A stretch of 7,244 nucleotides of DNA from Bacillota bacterium (GTDB taxonomy: Bacteria; Bacillota; Clostridia; Tissierellales; Sedimentibacteraceae). Under the pieces are notes generated by a model that ran no database searches, was not told the origin of the DNA, and was given only the letters and a program-made list of their open reading frames with translations. The stretch is from positions 1-7,244 of the forward strand of contig JAFACY010000229.1 of assembly GCA_023425285.1 (NCBI GenBank). The letters are read 5' to 3'. Below are positions 1-6,493 of this stretch, piece by piece. Made by a program: the position numbers and the translations under genes. Position 1 is the stretch's first letter; each line of letters opens with the position of its first letter.

Positions 1-918
1 ATTATGAAGCGGTTTTTAATGATGCTGCCGGTTCTCTTGGCTGTTTCCTTTGTTGTATATTTTTTGATGGATCTGGCTCCAGGTGACATAGTTTCAATGA
101 TGGCGCCGCAGGATGCAACAGAGGCTGAAATAGAGATGATGCGTGAGGAAATGGGTCTGAGCGGTACTTTGCCGGAGAGGTATTTACGTTATATAGGTAA
201 TTTGCTGAAGGGTAATCTCGGTGAATCCCTGTCTATGAAGAGACCGGTTATAGACGTTTTTTTTGAGCGATTCCCGGCTACATTGAAATTAGCTTTCGGA
301 AGCATCATTGTGGCAATGATTATTTCGATTCCGTTAGGAATTGCCGCAGCTACGAATCACAGATCATGGCTGGATGGTGTGAGCATGATAACAGCAATGT
401 TAGGGCTTTCCATGCCAAGCTTCTGGCTCGGATTGTTACTGATAATTGTGTTTTCGCTTAAATTAGGATGGTTTCCGTCCGGAGGAAGTGCGGGATTTTT
501 ATCGATAGTACTTCCGGCTGTAACACTGGGTGCCGCACAGGCAGGGAATTTAACAAGAATTACACGTTCTTCGATGCTGGAAGTTATCCGTCAGGATTAT
601 CTGCGTACGGCAAGAGCAAAGGGTGTCAGTGAAAATAAAGTAATATACAAGCATGCTCTGAAAAACGCTCTGATACCTATAATAACAATTTTCGGCTCTA
701 CTTTAGGAAATGCGTTCGGAGGGGCCGTTGCAATTGAAATGGTTTTTTCATGGCCCGGTGTGGGAAGATTGACTGTAGCTGCAATCAACAGCCGCGATAT
801 GACATTGGCAACAGGGTGTATTATTATGTTTACAATATTTCTTACATTGACAATGCTTCTTGTTGATATTGCGTATGCATTTGCTGACCCGCGCATCAAA
901 GCGCAATATTCGAAGTGA
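1..918 (+). CDS. DppB-type ABC importer permease, probably 5'-truncated by the window edge
   Basis: Inner-membrane permease of a peptide/opine/nickel-class ABC importer, one half of the translocation channel. Counting from the ATG at position 4 (304 residues), the N-terminal helix is residues 4-24 and ends in the family hallmark LAPGD (24-28). Further hydrophobic segments lie near 97-119, 128-150, 168-185, 228-250 and 270-295. The cytoplasmic EAA loop that docks on the ATPase is residues 198-226 (DYLRTARAKG... HALKNALIPI). WFPSGG (156-161) and FSWPGVGRL (248-256) are also typical. The codon before the ATG is Ile, and relatives commonly start several residues earlier with a stretch like YIxKRLL, so the ATG at 4 may be internal and the gene may continue left. 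It leads the dppBCDF-like run; its stop overlaps the ribosome binding site of the next gene. Family is certain, substrate is not: members carry dipeptides, oligopeptides, opines, nickel or glutathione. Confidence 0.93.
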   Translation: MMKRFLMMLPVLLAVSFVVYFLMDLAPGDIVSMMAPQDATEAEIEMMREEMGLSGTLPERYLRYIGNLLKGNLGESLSMKRPVIDVFFERFPATLKLAFGSIIVAMIISIPLGIAAATNHRSWLDGVSMITAMLGLSMPSFWLGLLLIIVFSLKLGWFPSGGSAGFLSIVLPAVTLGAAQAGNLTRITRSSMLEVIRQDYLRTARAKGVSENKVIYKHALKNALIPIITIFGSTLGNAFGGAVAIEMVFSWPGVGRLTVAAINSRDMTLATGCIIMFTIFLTLTMLLVDIAYAFADPRIKAQYSK

Positions 919-923
919 GGTGG
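917..923 (+). promoter_or_regulatory. Ribosome binding site GAGGTGG that sets a GTG start
   Basis: GAGGTGG lies 5 bases before the GTG at 929 and overlaps the TGA stop of the upstream permease (916-918). A near-identical AGGTGGT at 1824-1830 stands 5 bases before the ATG of the next gene, supporting the use of this motif. It favours GTG 929 over the in-frame ATG at 860, which would overlap the upstream gene by 59 bases and has no visible ribosome binding site. Confidence 0.7.
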
Positions 924-928
924 TATTA

Positions 929-1825
929 GTGGTAACTGAAAATAAATACTCCATTGAGGAGCTTAATGCTTATAAAAAACGAAGTATTGCCGGTGAGGTA
1001 TGGAGAAACTATAAAAAAAGTCCGAGTGCTATGATAGGTCTTATAGTGATAATTATTATTGTAATAATAGCAATAATTGCCCAGGTTGTATATGATTATA
1101 ATGAAGATATAGTCCAGCAGGACATTATGAATCGTTTGCAGGAGCCATCATCGGAGCATATCCTCGGTACCGACCAATACGGTCGTGATGTTTTGATACG
1201 TATTCTTTACGGTGCGAAATATTCATTGTCCGTAGGTATTGTGTCGGTTGCGATTTCGTGCATCCTCGGAAGCACATTAGGCTTGATTGCAGGCTATTAT
1301 GGAGGGCTTACAGAAAATATTATTCTTCGTGCATGTGAGATTTTTATGGGAATACCGTCAATTTTGCTTGGAATAGCAATAATGTCTGCATTTGGTCAAA
1401 GCTTGCTTGTGTTGATGTTTGCAATCGGACTGGTATATGTTCCTATGTTTGCCCGTACTGCCCGGGCTGCCGTACTGCCCGTGAGAGATCAGGAATATAT
1501 TGAGGCTGCCAAGATATCGGGTGTAAATGATTTAAATATTATCTTTAACCACGTTCTGCCGAATTCAATGTCACCTATAATCGTACAGGTTACAATGGGT
1601 GTGGCAAACGGAATTCTTACGGCATCAGGGCTAAGCTTTTTAGGTCTCGGTGTGCCGGTTCCCGCTCCCGAATGGGGTGCAATGCTGTCAAGCGGAAGGG
1701 AATTTATACGTGATTACAGTTATCTGACATTTTTCCCCGGACTTGCCATTATGATTACGGTTCTTGCTTTCAATCTTATGGGTGACGGGTTAAGGGATGC
1801 TCTGGATCCTAAATTGAAACAGTAG
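929..1825 (+). CDS. DppC-type ABC importer permease
   Basis: Second membrane permease of the importer, pairing with the DppB-type protein. From the GTG start it has 298 residues, close to the family norm. Order: a cytoplasmic N-terminal stretch (1-34) containing WRNYKKSPSAMIGL, as in the OppC N-terminal domain; a strongly hydrophobic helix (35-55); the DppC hallmark HILGTDQYGRDVLIRILYGA (77-96); several membrane helices; the EAA loop at 189-217 (EYIEAAKISG... HVLPNSMSPI); GLSFLGLGVPVPAPEWGAML (233-252, approximately); and a C-terminal helix ending in NLMGDGLRDALDPKLK. An in-frame ATG at 860 would add 23 residues that do not resemble the family and lie wholly within the upstream gene, so GTG 929 is preferred. 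It starts 10 bases after the upstream stop and ends 10 bases before the next start, consistent with one transcript. Substrate unknown. Confidence 0.93.
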   Translation: MVTENKYSIEELNAYKKRSIAGEVWRNYKKSPSAMIGLIVIIIIVIIAIIAQVVYDYNEDIVQQDIMNRLQEPSSEHILGTDQYGRDVLIRILYGAKYSLSVGIVSVAISCILGSTLGLIAGYYGGLTENIILRACEIFMGIPSILLGIAIMSAFGQSLLVLMFAIGLVYVPMFARTARAAVLPVRDQEYIEAAKISGVNDLNIIFNHVLPNSMSPIIVQVTMGVANGILTASGLSFLGLGVPVPAPEWGAMLSSGREFIRDYSYLTFFPGLAIMITVLAFNLMGDGLRDALDPKLKQ

Positions 1826-1835
1826 GTGGTGCAGT

Positions 1836-2834
1836 ATGAATGAAAAAAATTTAATTCTTGATGTTAAAAATCTTGTGGTGCGCTATGAGACGGAAGACGG
1901 CATAGTAAATGCTGTAAACGGCCTGGACCTCCAGATTGAACAAGGAAAAGCACTGGGTCTCGTGGGTGAAACCGGAGCGGGTAAGACAACTGCGGCACTA
2001 TCACTCCTAAGACTTATACCGAAGCCTCCAGGTGTCGAAAGGTGTGACATTATGAATCTTGACGGACTCGATATGCTGAGTTTGTCCGTAAAAGAGCTTG
2101 AAAAAGTGCGTGGAAAAGATATATCAATGATTTTCCAGGATCCTATGACTGCACTGAATCCTGTTTTTACGGTGGGAGATCAGATAGCTGAAAGTATTCA
2201 CCTTCATGAGGATGTTTCTTATATAGAGGCTCAGAAGCTTGCTGTCAATATGCTGGAGCTTGTCGGTATTCCCGGTGAGCGTGCCAATGAATATCCTCAT
2301 CAGTTTTCCGGAGGTATGAAGCAGCGTGTTGTCATTGCAATTGCTCTTGCATGCCATCCTAAGCTTTTAATAGCCGACGAGCCTACCACAGCACTGGATG
2401 TTACAATTCAGGCACAGGTGCTTGAATTAATGAAGGATTTACGTAAACAGTATGAAACCTCATTGGTTATGATTACTCATGATTTGGGTATTGTTGCGGA
2501 AATTTGTGATGAGGTTGCGGTTATGTATTCAGGTAATATAGTAGAAAAGGGTACATTAGAGGATGTTTTCAACAGAACAAAGCATCCCTATACGGAAGGT
2601 CTTTTTAATTCTTTACCTAATATCAATGACAGAAAAGCAATGCTCACGCCTATTAAAGGTTTAATGCCTGACCCTACAAACCTGCCTGAAGGATGTCCCT
2701 TCCATCCACGCTGTCCATATGCAGGTGAAGATTGTACACGCCCTCAGGTAATCAGGCACATATCCGACACTCATTATGTAAGGTGCAGTGCGTATAACAG
2801 ACCGGGATTCCATATTAACAGAAAGGAGAGATAA
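1836..2834 (+). CDS. DppD-type ABC importer ATPase
   Basis: Cytoplasmic ATPase of the importer, 332 residues. Motifs in order: Walker A GETGAGKT (44-51), Q-loop glutamine 101 in IFQDPMTALNP, ABC signature FSGGMKQR (157-164), Walker B LLIADEP with catalytic Glu182, D-loop TTALD (184-188) and switch His215 in ITHD. The C-terminal part (about 245-320) is the oligopeptide/dipeptide extension typical of DppD/OppD, with GLMPDPTNLPEGCPFHPRCP and four cysteines at 287, 293, 300 and 317. Such cysteine sets are common in this subfamily, and an iron-sulfur cluster has been described in a mycobacterial DppD; whether one binds here is inference. All catalytic motifs are intact, so this half should carry a competent consensus signature motif, unlike its partner. 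The ribosome binding site AGGTGGT (1824-1830) stands 5 bases before the ATG. Confidence 0.95.
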   Translation: MNEKNLILDVKNLVVRYETEDGIVNAVNGLDLQIEQGKALGLVGETGAGKTTAALSLLRLIPKPPGVERCDIMNLDGLDMLSLSVKELEKVRGKDISMIFQDPMTALNPVFTVGDQIAESIHLHEDVSYIEAQKLAVNMLELVGIPGERANEYPHQFSGGMKQRVVIAIALACHPKLLIADEPTTALDVTIQAQVLELMKDLRKQYETSLVMITHDLGIVAEICDEVAVMYSGNIVEKGTLEDVFNRTKHPYTEGLFNSLPNINDRKAMLTPIKGLMPDPTNLPEGCPFHPRCPYAGEDCTRPQVIRHISDTHYVRCSAYNRPGFHINRKER

Positions 2835-2837
2835 GCT

Positions 2838-3791
2838 ATGTCAGATACCATACTTGAAGTAAAGAATTTAAAAAAGTATTTTAAAACCAAGCGCGGGATG
2901 CTGCATGCTGTTGATGGAATCAATTTTTCACTTGAACGGGGTAAAACACTGGGATTGGTGGGAGAATCGGGCTGCGGTAAATCCACGGTGGGACGTACCA
3001 TATTGCGCTTGATTGAGCCAACAGCAGGTGAAATAACATTTGAAGGCAAGGATATTAAAAAGCTTAATCAGACTAAGCTAAGACATATCCGAAAGGACAT
3101 GCAGCTGATTTTTCAGGATCCTTATTCGTCTCTTGATCCACGAAAAACGGTTAGCCAAATAATAAGTGAGCCTATCATTGCAAGCAGAATCTTAAAATCA
3201 AGCAATGATATTCATAACAGAGTGGCAGAGTTAATGTCAACCGTAGGTCTTGCTGCCCGCTTGTTCAACACATATCCTCACGAGCTTGACGGCGGACGTC
3301 GTCAGCGTATAGGCATTGCGCGGGCATTGGCAATGGAGCCTAAATTTATTGTCTGTGATGAGCCTGTTTCTGCACTGGATGTTTCTATTCAGGCTCAGAT
3401 TCTGAATTTATTAAAGGAGCTGCAGGCTGAATTTAACCTTTCTTATATTTTTATTACCCATGACCTTTCGGTTGTCAATCATTTTTCAGATGAAATAGCT
3501 GTTATGTACCTGGGTAAAATAGTTGAAATGGCATCTGCAGAGCAGTTATTTGAAAATCCTATGCATCCTTATACAAAGGCATTGTTATCTGCAATTCCAA
3601 TACCTGAATTAGGAGTTAAAAAAGAAAGAATACTGATTAAGGGTGAGATTACTTCCCCCATCAATCCACCGGACGAATGCAGATTTAAGAAACGATGCAC
3701 ATATGCATATGACAAATGTGACAAGCTTCCTGAGCTTGTTGAAATGGAACCAAATCATTTTGTTTCATGTCACCTGGTTCATGAAAAATAA
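2838..3791 (+). CDS. DppF-type ABC importer ATPase with a non-consensus signature motif
   Basis: Second cytoplasmic ATPase, 317 residues, expected to form a heterodimer with the DppD-type protein. Motifs: Walker A GESGCGKST (42-50), Q-loop Gln93 in IFQDPYSSLDP, Walker B FIVCDEP with catalytic Glu175, D-loop SALD (178-181), and switch His208 in ITHD. The signature motif reads LDGGRRQR (150-157) where the consensus is LSGGQ: Ser is replaced by Asp151 and Gln by Arg154. I recall the same LDGGR form in other clostridial DppF-type proteins, so it is probably a subfamily trait and not a mutation. The C-terminal extension has cysteines at 281, 287, 294 and 311 in the CxFxxRC style of oligopeptide transporter ATPases. 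The start is 3 bases after the upstream stop, with AAGGAGAG (2823-2830) inside the end of the upstream gene as ribosome binding site. Confidence 0.95.
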   Translation: MSDTILEVKNLKKYFKTKRGMLHAVDGINFSLERGKTLGLVGESGCGKSTVGRTILRLIEPTAGEITFEGKDIKKLNQTKLRHIRKDMQLIFQDPYSSLDPRKTVSQIISEPIIASRILKSSNDIHNRVAELMSTVGLAARLFNTYPHELDGGRRQRIGIARALAMEPKFIVCDEPVSALDVSIQAQILNLLKELQAEFNLSYIFITHDLSVVNHFSDEIAVMYLGKIVEMASAEQLFENPMHPYTKALLSAIPIPELGVKKERILIKGEITSPINPPDECRFKKRCTYAYDKCDKLPELVEMEPNHFVSCHLVHEK

Positions 3792-3840
3792 GGACTTTGC
3801 TTGTGAAATTATATATTTTAAAAAGTTAAAATCTGATTAT

Positions 3841-3847
3841 AGGGAGG
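3841..3847 (+). promoter_or_regulatory. Ribosome binding site AGGGAGG of the dehydrogenase gene
   Basis: AGGGAGG lies 5 bases before the ATG at 3853. It picks this start over in-frame upstream codons, including an ATG at 3643 that lies inside the DppF-type gene in another frame. The protein from 3853 begins MIFGILKDIKEGEYRV, which lines up with the usual N-terminus of alanine dehydrogenases (for example MRVGIPTETKNNEFRV in the mycobacterial enzyme, recalled from memory). Confidence 0.85.
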
Positions 3848-3852
3848 AAAAT

Positions 3853-5022
3853 ATGATATTCGGAATACTTAAAGATATTAAAGAAGGTGAATACAGAGTT
3901 GTTTGCACACCTTCGGAGGCTGCAACTATTATTGCTTCCGGTCATACAGTCTTAGCTCAGAAGGACTGCGGGAAGGCATCTAATTTTTCAAATGAAGCAT
4001 ATGAAAATGCAGGAGCAAAAATTGTGGAGAGTGCGGAAGAAATGTATGCCCGCTGTGATATGGTTGCAAAGGTAAAAGAATTTGAAGAAAGCGAATATGG
4101 GCTGATGCGTGAAAATCAGATAATTTTAGGCTGCATACATCCCGCAGGTCACCCTGAAGAGGTGGATGCAATTTTAAAAAGCAAGTGTATTGCATTTACG
4201 GCAGAAGACTGTCATCGTTACGGCTCGCCTAACTGTGAAGCCGCAGGTAAGCAGGGTGCACTTTTCGGTCTTGAATCAATGCTCACAATCAATGGAGGAA
4301 AGGGCAAGTATGTAGGAGGTTTTGCCGGTGCTCCCGGGATGAATGTCCTGATTTTGGGCGGAGGTGTTGTAGGACAGGGTACATTGTCTGTTCTCCATGC
4401 TCTCGGAGCCAATGTTACGGTAATGGACATTAATGTCGGTGTGCTGAGAATGCTGAGTGACCGTTATAACAGTAAAATTGATACAATGTTTTGCAATAAA
4501 GAAACTATTACTTCAGTGCTGCCTCAGACAGATATGGTTATAAATGCTGTTAAATGGCCGAAACAGCGCAAGGATTTTCTTATAGACAAAGAAATGCTTA
4601 AGCTTATGGAGCCGGGCTCTGTGCTTGTAGACATAAGCAATGATGACCCGGGAGCCATAGAATCATCCCATGAAACTCATCATGATAATCCGCGTTATGT
4701 TGTAAACGGGGTTGTTCATTACTGTGTAAGCAACATACCTGGAGCTGTTGCTCACTCCACTTCCGTTGCATATGCGTCAGAAATGCTGTGGGCAATTATG
4801 AGCATTTTAAATGACGGAATCAAAGAAGCATGTGTAAAGGACGGTTTTTTAAGGAGAAGTCTGACGGCATACAAGGGATATCTTACACATGAGGAGACAA
4901 GTGGCATACAGAATAAACCGTGGATCCGACCAGAGGACATACTTGGAATTGCGGACAGGAATCTTGACCCTGCACCACCTGCTACCACAACGAGATCCGC
5001 AAATTTCTATAAAAACATATGA
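3853..5022 (+). CDS. Divergent alanine dehydrogenase/PNT-family NAD-dependent oxidoreductase
   Basis: Cytoplasmic two-domain enzyme of the AlaDH/PNT family, 389 residues (classic alanine dehydrogenases have about 371). The substrate domain is formed by about 1-130 and the C-terminal third; the NAD-binding Rossmann domain lies around 160-290. Residues matching the catalytic set of alanine dehydrogenase are present: Arg15 (EYRVV), Lys75 (AKVKE), His96 (GCIHPAG) and Asp264 (DISNDDPG). The nucleotide loop is LGGGVVG (168-174), followed by Asp192 in VMDIN, which suggests NAD over NADP. CVSNIPGAVAHSTS (291-304) matches the usual CVANMPGAVPRTST. Differences are concentrated at the substrate pocket: SPNCEAAG (125-132) stands where alanine dehydrogenase has PMSEVAG, Ile295 replaces the Met of NMP, and the PGAKAP loop is replaced by WPKQRK. 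The C-terminus carries about 20 extra residues. Likely reaction: reversible NAD-linked oxidation of an amine or imino acid, not necessarily alanine. It follows the importer by 61 bases and overlaps the next gene by ATGA. Confidence 0.85.
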   Translation: MIFGILKDIKEGEYRVVCTPSEAATIIASGHTVLAQKDCGKASNFSNEAYENAGAKIVESAEEMYARCDMVAKVKEFEESEYGLMRENQIILGCIHPAGHPEEVDAILKSKCIAFTAEDCHRYGSPNCEAAGKQGALFGLESMLTINGGKGKYVGGFAGAPGMNVLILGGGVVGQGTLSVLHALGANVTVMDINVGVLRMLSDRYNSKIDTMFCNKETITSVLPQTDMVINAVKWPKQRKDFLIDKEMLKLMEPGSVLVDISNDDPGAIESSHETHHDNPRYVVNGVVHYCVSNIPGAVAHSTSVAYASEMLWAIMSILNDGIKEACVKDGFLRRSLTAYKGYLTHEETSGIQNKPWIRPEDILGIADRNLDPAPPATTTRSANFYKNI

Positions 5023-6350
5023 AATTTCAAACAGACTACAAGCTTGAAGGCTTTATTCTTGACACCGAATGGAATGATTTGCCTGAAGAGGTGCAGGTGC
5101 GTGCACGTGTATGCTTTATAGACCTTATCTGTGCACTTGTGATAGGAAGCTGCAGTGAGCAGTTTATTACCGGAAAAAAATTGGCTAAAGCAGTTTTCGG
5201 AAGCGGAGATATTGCGGTTGTAGGAACAAGTGAGCGTTTCAGCTTTATGGGAGCGTCTGCTGCAATGGGGCATTCATCAAATGCGTACGATATTGATGAC
5301 GGACATAATATTATAAGAGCCCATCCCGGTACATCCTTTATAGGAGGCATATTAGCCGCAGCATACGAAAAAAATATCAGCTACAGGGAACTGCTGACAG
5401 CAATGGTTACTTCATACGAAACTACAATACGCATGGGTCGTGCCATAATGAATTACTATAACTATGCTCACAGCAGCGGAACCTTCGGAGCCGTGGGTAC
5501 GGCGGCAGGTGTGGGGCGGATTTACGGATTTACAAAGGAGCAAATGAATAATGTGCTGTCAGTTGCGGAATTTAATGCACCTCTTGTTCCCGGAATACGA
5601 TCGGTGGAATACCCTTCAATGAACAAGGATGGTGTTCCTTTCGGAGTAATGACAGGTACTCTTGCTGTAATGGAAACACTGTGTGGATTTACGGGCAGTA
5701 AAAACCTGCTTGAAGCAGATGCGTACAGGCACTATCTTGACGATCTGAATGAAGACTATGAAATTATGAAGCTTTATTTCAAGCCCTATACCTGCTGCAG
5801 GTGGGCGCATCCGGCAATTGATGCATGCCTTGATGTTATGCGTAATAATAATATTTCATACAAGGATATAAGTCATGCTGCAATTCATACATTCAAAGGA
5901 GCTGCCATGCTTTCTAAAGTTGTCCCTGAGACGGCGGATGAGGCTCAGTACAATATAGCCTATCCTGTAGCTGCTGCTATAGTTACGGGAGATTTTGGAT
6001 TTGATCAGATAACCGCAGAGGCTTTTGAAAATCCGGAAATACTGTCAATGATGAATAAGCTGAGCTTTTATACGGATGCTGAAATTGATGCGCAATTTCC
6101 TGAAAGAAGAATATGCCGTGCTGTAATAACAACAAATGATTATAAGCAATTTGTTTCATCAGAATGTGAACCCAGAGGTGAAGCAAAGGAGAATATCGGA
6201 ATTGACTGGATCAGTGAAAAATTTAAGCGTATAACCTCTTCGCTTATATTATCGGAGTCTCAGGATCATATTCTTCATCTTATGACGGAAAGTCTCGATC
6301 TTCCCGTAAGAAGCTTGATCGACGAGATAAACGATAAAATAATAGGATAA
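5019..6350 (+). CDS. MmgE/PrpD-family enzyme (dehydratase, decarboxylase, lyase or epimerase)
   Basis: Cytoplasmic enzyme of the MmgE/PrpD family, 443 residues, near the usual 440-480. Known members include 2-methylcitrate dehydratase, cis-aconitate decarboxylase and iminodisuccinate epimerase. The helical domain carries HSSNAYDIDDGH (85-96) and HPG (102-104), then HSSGTFGAVGTAAGVGRIYG (151-170), MNKDGVPFGVMTG (201-213) and KPYTCCRWAHPAIDAC (255-270). By recalled alignment to cis-aconitate decarboxylase, the active-site positions correspond to the Asp cluster 91-94, His102, His151, Lys203 and His264, all present, so it looks catalytically competent. The substrate cannot be told from these residues. 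The ATG overlaps the upstream stop as ATGA, and the bases before it (AAATTTCTATAAAAAC) show no Shine-Dalgarno, so translation probably depends on ribosomes finishing the dehydrogenase. This coupling implies linked stoichiometry or a shared pathway. A 2-methylcitrate cycle role is not supported: no citrate synthase or lyase gene is next to it in this window. Confidence 0.9.
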   Translation: MKFQTDYKLEGFILDTEWNDLPEEVQVRARVCFIDLICALVIGSCSEQFITGKKLAKAVFGSGDIAVVGTSERFSFMGASAAMGHSSNAYDIDDGHNIIRAHPGTSFIGGILAAAYEKNISYRELLTAMVTSYETTIRMGRAIMNYYNYAHSSGTFGAVGTAAGVGRIYGFTKEQMNNVLSVAEFNAPLVPGIRSVEYPSMNKDGVPFGVMTGTLAVMETLCGFTGSKNLLEADAYRHYLDDLNEDYEIMKLYFKPYTCCRWAHPAIDACLDVMRNNNISYKDISHAAIHTFKGAAMLSKVVPETADEAQYNIAYPVAAAIVTGDFGFDQITAEAFENPEILSMMNKLSFYTDAEIDAQFPERRICRAVITTNDYKQFVSSECEPRGEAKENIGIDWISEKFKRITSSLILSESQDHILHLMTESLDLPVRSLIDEINDKIIG

Positions 6351-6358
6351 AAAAATTC

Positions 6359-6395
6359 AAAAGGCGGTATGTAATCATCATATCGCTTTTTATTT
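6359..6395 (+). terminator. Rho-independent terminator after the MmgE/PrpD gene
   Basis: Starting 8 bases after the TAA stop, arms 6359-6371 (AAAAGGCGGTATG) and 6379-6391 (CATATCGCTTTTT) form a 13-bp stem with two G-U pairs and a 7-base loop, followed by TATTT. The A-rich left arm and T-rich right arm mean the hairpin could also stop transcription coming from the right. It marks the end of the importer-enzyme transcript. Confidence 0.85.
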
Positions 6396-6467
6396 CAAGG
6401 ATCAAAGCAGAAAACTATAAGTTGTTAAAAATTTGTAACCAATTAAGTGTACTTTTGTAATTTGTTC

Positions 6468-6493
6468 ATGGTATAATACATATATCATACCAT
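6468..6493. repeat. Imperfect 26-bp palindrome over the first -10 element (candidate operator)
   Basis: The outer arms ATGGTAT (6468-6474) and ATACCAT (6487-6493) are perfect inverted repeats. Counting all 13 base pairs of the palindrome, 11 match. It covers the extended -10 at 6469-6477 completely, the position expected for a repressor operator. No regulator gene is visible in the window, and AT-rich palindromes do occur by chance, so the operator role is inference. Confidence 0.4.
6469..6477 (+). promoter_or_regulatory. Extended -10 promoter element P1 (TGGTATAAT)
   Basis: TGGTATAAT fits the extended -10 consensus TGnTATAAT perfectly. No good -35 hexamer sits 16-18 bases upstream (the bases there read around GTACTT), which extended -10 promoters tolerate. 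Transcription would begin near 6484 and give the crt-like gene a leader of about 95 bases including the GC-rich segment 6490-6536. Confidence 0.55.

Noticed and set aside
860..928. ATG-initiated 23-residue N-terminal extension of the DppC-type permease
   Set aside because: It lies inside the upstream permease in another frame up to position 918, lacks a ribosome binding site and has no family-like sequence; GTG 929 has a well-placed GAGGTGG.
3797..3840. Possible promoter (TTGCTT with TATATT) before the dehydrogenase gene
   Set aside because: The two hexamers are only 9 bases apart, and no other pair has acceptable spacing; the AT-rich composition makes chance matches likely.
3643..3852. Longer start for the dehydrogenase, adding 70 residues
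   Set aside because: Most of the extension overlaps the DppF-type gene out of frame. The family N-terminus begins exactly at ATG 3853, behind AGGGAGG.
5036..5350. 104-codon open frame on the - strand, with others at 597-899, 4752-4988 and 5007-5273
   Set aside because: All lie opposite well-supported genes, show no recognisable domain, and are explained by low stop frequency on the complement of coding DNA.
5019..6350. Calling the MmgE/PrpD gene prpD (2-methylcitrate dehydratase)
   Set aside because: The family has several different activities and no methylcitrate-cycle partner gene is in view, so the specific symbol is not supported.
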